Assembly (NCBI GenBank): GCA_023701205.1
Contig: JAMPXJ010000010.1
Location: 1-64,000 of the forward strand
Reading direction: 5' to 3'
Source of the DNA: Oligoflexia bacterium
GTDB taxonomy: Bacteria; Bdellovibrionota; UBA1018
Length of the DNA stretch: 64,000 nt
Of this stretch, positions 61,810 to 64,000 are shown piece by piece. A program made the translations under genes and the position numbers. The stretch's first letter is position 1. Every line of letters starts with the position of its first letter. The notes below the pieces were generated by a model. The model had not been told where the DNA came from. It ran no database searches and saw only the letters and a list, made by a program, of their open reading frames with translations.

Positions 61810-62853
61810 CTAGCACGGAACCCGTCTTCGGAGAGAGGTTTTGTTATGGGTCCGGAGCGGGCGCCCTTTCCTTGCCAGTCGCGCCGCGAGAGCGACCGCG
61901 GCTTGAAAACTCGAGGGATCGGCTACACCCTTGCCAGCGATATCGAAAGCGACTCCATGATCAACGGAGGTGCGGATGATCGGCAGGCCCAAGGTGATGT
62001 TCACGGTGTTCTTGAAATCGACCAGCTTCACGGGAATGAGTCCCTGATCGTGGTACATGCAGACGACCGCGTCGTACCGGGACTTCGGAGCGGCCGAGAG
62101 ATGATTGGCGAAAAGAGTATCGGCCGGAAGCGGTCCAAGCAGCTCATAGCTGCCTTGGCCGGATTTCTGAAGAGCTCGGATCACGGGGGAGAGGAGCCGG
62201 ATTTCCTCGTCGCCGAAAAGCCCGTTTTCTCCGGCATGAGGGTTGAGCGCGGCGATCGCGACCCTGGGCTTGCGAATCCCCCACCAGGCCTGCAGATGGG
62301 TCACGGTATGCAGGATCGCGCGACGGATCTCCTGGCGGGTCAAGGCGCGCGGGACCTCGTTGTAAGGCAGATGAGTGGTGACCAGCGAAATCCTGAGGCT
62401 CTCGTTGGCGAGCATCATGGTGACCTTTTCGGCGTGGCAGAGACGCGCGAGGAGCTCGGTATGGCCCGGAAAACGGTACCCGCCGTCCTTCAGGCGTTCT
62501 TTGCTGATCGGACCGGTAACCAGGGCTTGTGCCCTTCCCCGCCGTACGAGCTCGACCGCACGCTCGATTGACCAGCCGGATTGAAATCCGGCAAGCAAGC
62601 CCGAGGATCTCACGGGAGCGGGCAAGAGCCAGACAAAGGGCGCTGAGCAAACGGGTGGCCGGAGGGGCGAATCGGACTCCAGCTGGTGGGGCGAAAGCTC
62701 GATCACGCGGGCGCCAAGCTCATCGAAGGGCGCGCGCGCACCGATGCAGAGCAGATGCGCGCCGTGCTTGCGGGGGACTTGCGCGAGGATGGACTTCCAG
62801 ACGATCTCTGGGCCGATGCCGGCGGGATCGCCCGGCGTGGCCACCAGAATCAT
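61810..62853 (-). CDS. pdxA: 4-hydroxythreonine-4-phosphate dehydrogenase PdxA
   Basis: 347 residues. It oxidises 4-phosphohydroxy-L-threonine in vitamin B6 synthesis, the route that also uses deoxyxylulose phosphate from Dxs. It begins [12 protein letters not shown] and has metal-binding histidines in [21 protein letters not shown] and [15 protein letters not shown]. Its ATG overlaps the surA stop by 4 bases, an association of surA and pdxA seen in many proteobacteria. Confidence 0.94.
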   Translation of the reverse strand: MILVATPGDPAGIGPEIVWKSILAQVPRKHGAHLLCIGARAPFDELGARVIELSPHQLESDSPLRPPVCSAPFVWLLPAPVRSSGLLAGFQSGWSIERAVELVRRGRAQALVTGPISKERLKDGGYRFPGHTELLARLCHAEKVTMMLANESLRISLVTTHLPYNEVPRALTRQEIRRAILHTVTHLQAWWGIRKPRVAIAALNPHAGENGLFGDEEIRLLSPVIRALQKSGQGSYELLGPLPADTLFANHLSAAPKSRYDAVVCMYHDQGLIPVKLVDFKNTVNITLGLPIIRTSVDHGVAFDIAGKGVADPSSFQAAVALAARLARKGRPLRTHNKTSLRRRVPC

Positions 62854-63884
62854 CGAGAGTCCTTGCCGGAACTCAGGGCGGGCAGGCCCTGCAGCGGATT
62901 TTCACCCGCGCGGTGAATGAACGCGTTCTGGCGCTGGCGGTCGAGCCAAAGGGAGATCTGGTGTTGGTACTCGGAGGCCAGCAGCTGGTTGCGGATCTCG
63001 TCCTTCAGCTTTTCCAGGCGGGCGCTTTCACCTGACTCGACATCAACAAGCTTAAGGAGGTAGTAGCCGGTGGCCGGTGTCCCGAAGATCTCGCTGACTT
63101 GGCCGATACGGAGCTTCTTCACCTGCTCGCGGATCGCCGGGGACATCTGCTCCTCGGTGAGCGTTCCCAGCTCCCCGCCCGTCTCGGCGGAGGAGTCATC
63201 GCTATAGCGCTTGGCCACGTCCTCGAACGCCTCGCCCTGCTCGAGCGCCTTGCGCGCGAGCTGCGCCGCGGACTTGGCCTCGGCGCCCGACTTGTAGTTG
63301 GAGGCGGAGAGGACGATGATCTTGAGCTTGTAGGAGCGCGAAGAGCTTTCCTTGGAATACTTGTTATAGAAATAATTCTTCACGTCCGCGTCGGTCACGC
63401 TCACCTTCGTGCGGATGTCGCGGTCGATGAGATTGCGCTTGCTGGCGCTCGCACGGATGAGCTCGAAATAATCTTCGAAGGCGAAGCCCTGCTGCGCGAG
63501 CGCGCTCCGGAGGGAGGCGCGGTCGATCCGGTTGTTGGCTTGGATGGAATTGATCTCCTGCTCGACTTCGGCGTCGGAAACCGGAAAAAGCTGCGAAACG
63601 ATTTTCTCATCGATCAGGAAGTCGATGATGTCCCGGTCGGTGGCGGCACTGCCTTTTGCGGCCACGCTGGTTCCGGAAAAAAGCGGATCGAGCTGGGCTC
63701 GCAGCTTCTCGGTCTTGCGGAACCGCATTACGTCCGAGTGCAGAATGATGGCGGAGTTGACGGAAGCCTCCAGCCGGTCGATGAGAGTCGGCGCGGTCCA
63801 GGCGGGCTCAGCTCCAGCGAACAAAAAGGCGACGCCCAGGCCGAAAATGAATCCACAACGGGAAGAACGGGAAGTTGAAATCAT
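62850..63884 (-). CDS. surA: SurA-like periplasmic chaperone / peptidyl-prolyl isomerase
   Basis: 344 residues. A signal peptide is cut near residue 30 (AEPAWTA). A SurA N-terminal chaperone region follows (LIDRLEASVNSAIILHSDVMRFR), then one parvulin domain at about 183-283 (LARKALEQGEAFEDVAKRYSDDSSAETGGELGTL). E. coli SurA has two parvulin domains. It acts on outer-membrane proteins in the periplasm. GGGGGG lies 3 bases before the ATG at 63884. Confidence 0.88.
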   Translation of the reverse strand: MISTSRSSRCGFIFGLGVAFLFAGAEPAWTAPTLIDRLEASVNSAIILHSDVMRFRKTEKLRAQLDPLFSGTSVAAKGSAATDRDIIDFLIDEKIVSQLFPVSDAEVEQEINSIQANNRIDRASLRSALAQQGFAFEDYFELIRASASKRNLIDRDIRTKVSVTDADVKNYFYNKYSKESSSRSYKLKIIVLSASNYKSGAEAKSAAQLARKALEQGEAFEDVAKRYSDDSSAETGGELGTLTEEQMSPAIREQVKKLRIGQVSEIFGTPATGYYLLKLVDVESGESARLEKLKDEIRNQLLASEYQHQISLWLDRQRQNAFIHRAGENPLQGLPALSSGKDSR

Positions 63885-63949
63885 CGTCCCCCCTTTTTGG
63901 CACAGGCGGGTGGGCTTCCGCAAGATTTACGGTATGATGCCGATCCGCG

Positions 63950-64000
63950 TTAATCCTTGATCAGCTCGGATCGGACCGTCACCTTGGCCTTTTGCCGCAG
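63950..64000 (-). CDS. 3' end of a gene upstream of surA (partial)
   Basis: A minus-strand frame enters from the right edge and stops at TAA (63950-63952), ending LRQKAKVTVRSELIKD. This tail resembles the C-terminus of parvulin/SurA-type proteins, so a second foldase in tandem is possible. Only 16 residues are visible and the call is tentative. Confidence 0.45.
   Translation of the reverse strand: MRQKAKVTVRSELIKD

Overview
The window is a continuous stretch of GC-rich bacterial chromosome centred on the replication origin. It carries housekeeping genes almost end to end, with no insertion sequence, prophage, CRISPR array or rRNA that I can see, and a single tRNA gene. Several gene strings point to the former Deltaproteobacteria, most likely Bdellovibrionota or a relative: mnmG-rsmG-parA-parB-bactofilin running straight into atpF'-F-H-A-G-D-C, paired b and b' ATP synthase subunits, a c subunit with a signal-like presequence, a class II (B12-dependent) ribonucleotide reductase, and a heterodimeric B12 acyl-CoA mutase. 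No 16S gene is present, so this placement is inference.

Layout. 1-1.6 kb: accessory secreted proteins with a weaker GC bias. 1.8-10 kb: folD-gcvT-gcvH (+) facing gcvP, a lipid-linked sugar flippase and an orphan substrate-binding protein (-). 10-18 kb: an envelope/isoprenoid operon (-) xseB-dxs-tlyA-patatin-like-PBP1A-TonB-like. 17.8-22 kb: a secreted hypothetical protein, a lytic transglycosylase and a long membrane-anchored protein. 22-28 kb: the F1 and stator part of ATP synthase (-). 28-33 kb: bactofilin, ParB, ParA, RsmG, MnmG, with two perfect parS sites inside rsmG. 33.3-36.8 kb: tRNA-Gly(CCC), nrdJ and an aldehyde dehydrogenase. 36.8-42.2 kb: dnaA (-) diverging from rpmH-rnpA-yidD-yidC-mnmE (+). 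42.2-47.1 kb: a tight acyl-CoA operon ending in the mutase subunits. 47.1-47.7 kb: oriC. 47.7-56.2 kb: dnaN-recF-gyrB-fabH-gyrA. 56.1-58.7 kb: a BamD-like lipoprotein and the membrane part of ATP synthase (atpZ-I-B-E). 58.8-64 kb: a TRL-like lipoprotein, then uvrA, pdxA, surA and the end of another gene (-).

How the parts fit. The best origin candidate is the 612-bp gap before dnaN: at least five perfect DnaA boxes plus near-matches, a (CTA)6 tract that matches the DnaA-trio element, and an AT-rich unwinding stretch. dnaA itself lies 9-10 kb away on the opposite strand. Segregation genes and parS lie about 17 kb from oriC on the other side of dnaA. ATP synthase is split into two operons on either side of the origin, pointing in opposite directions. 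Translational coupling (ATGA, TGATG, TAATG junctions) is frequent. The most unusual points are a 12-codon leader frame and start-codon-sequestering hairpin at yidC, a patatin-like lipoprotein that has lost both catalytic residues, rnpA starting inside rpmH, a UvrA whose usual insertion is replaced by an acidic linker, and an AtpE with a partial sodium-binding signature.
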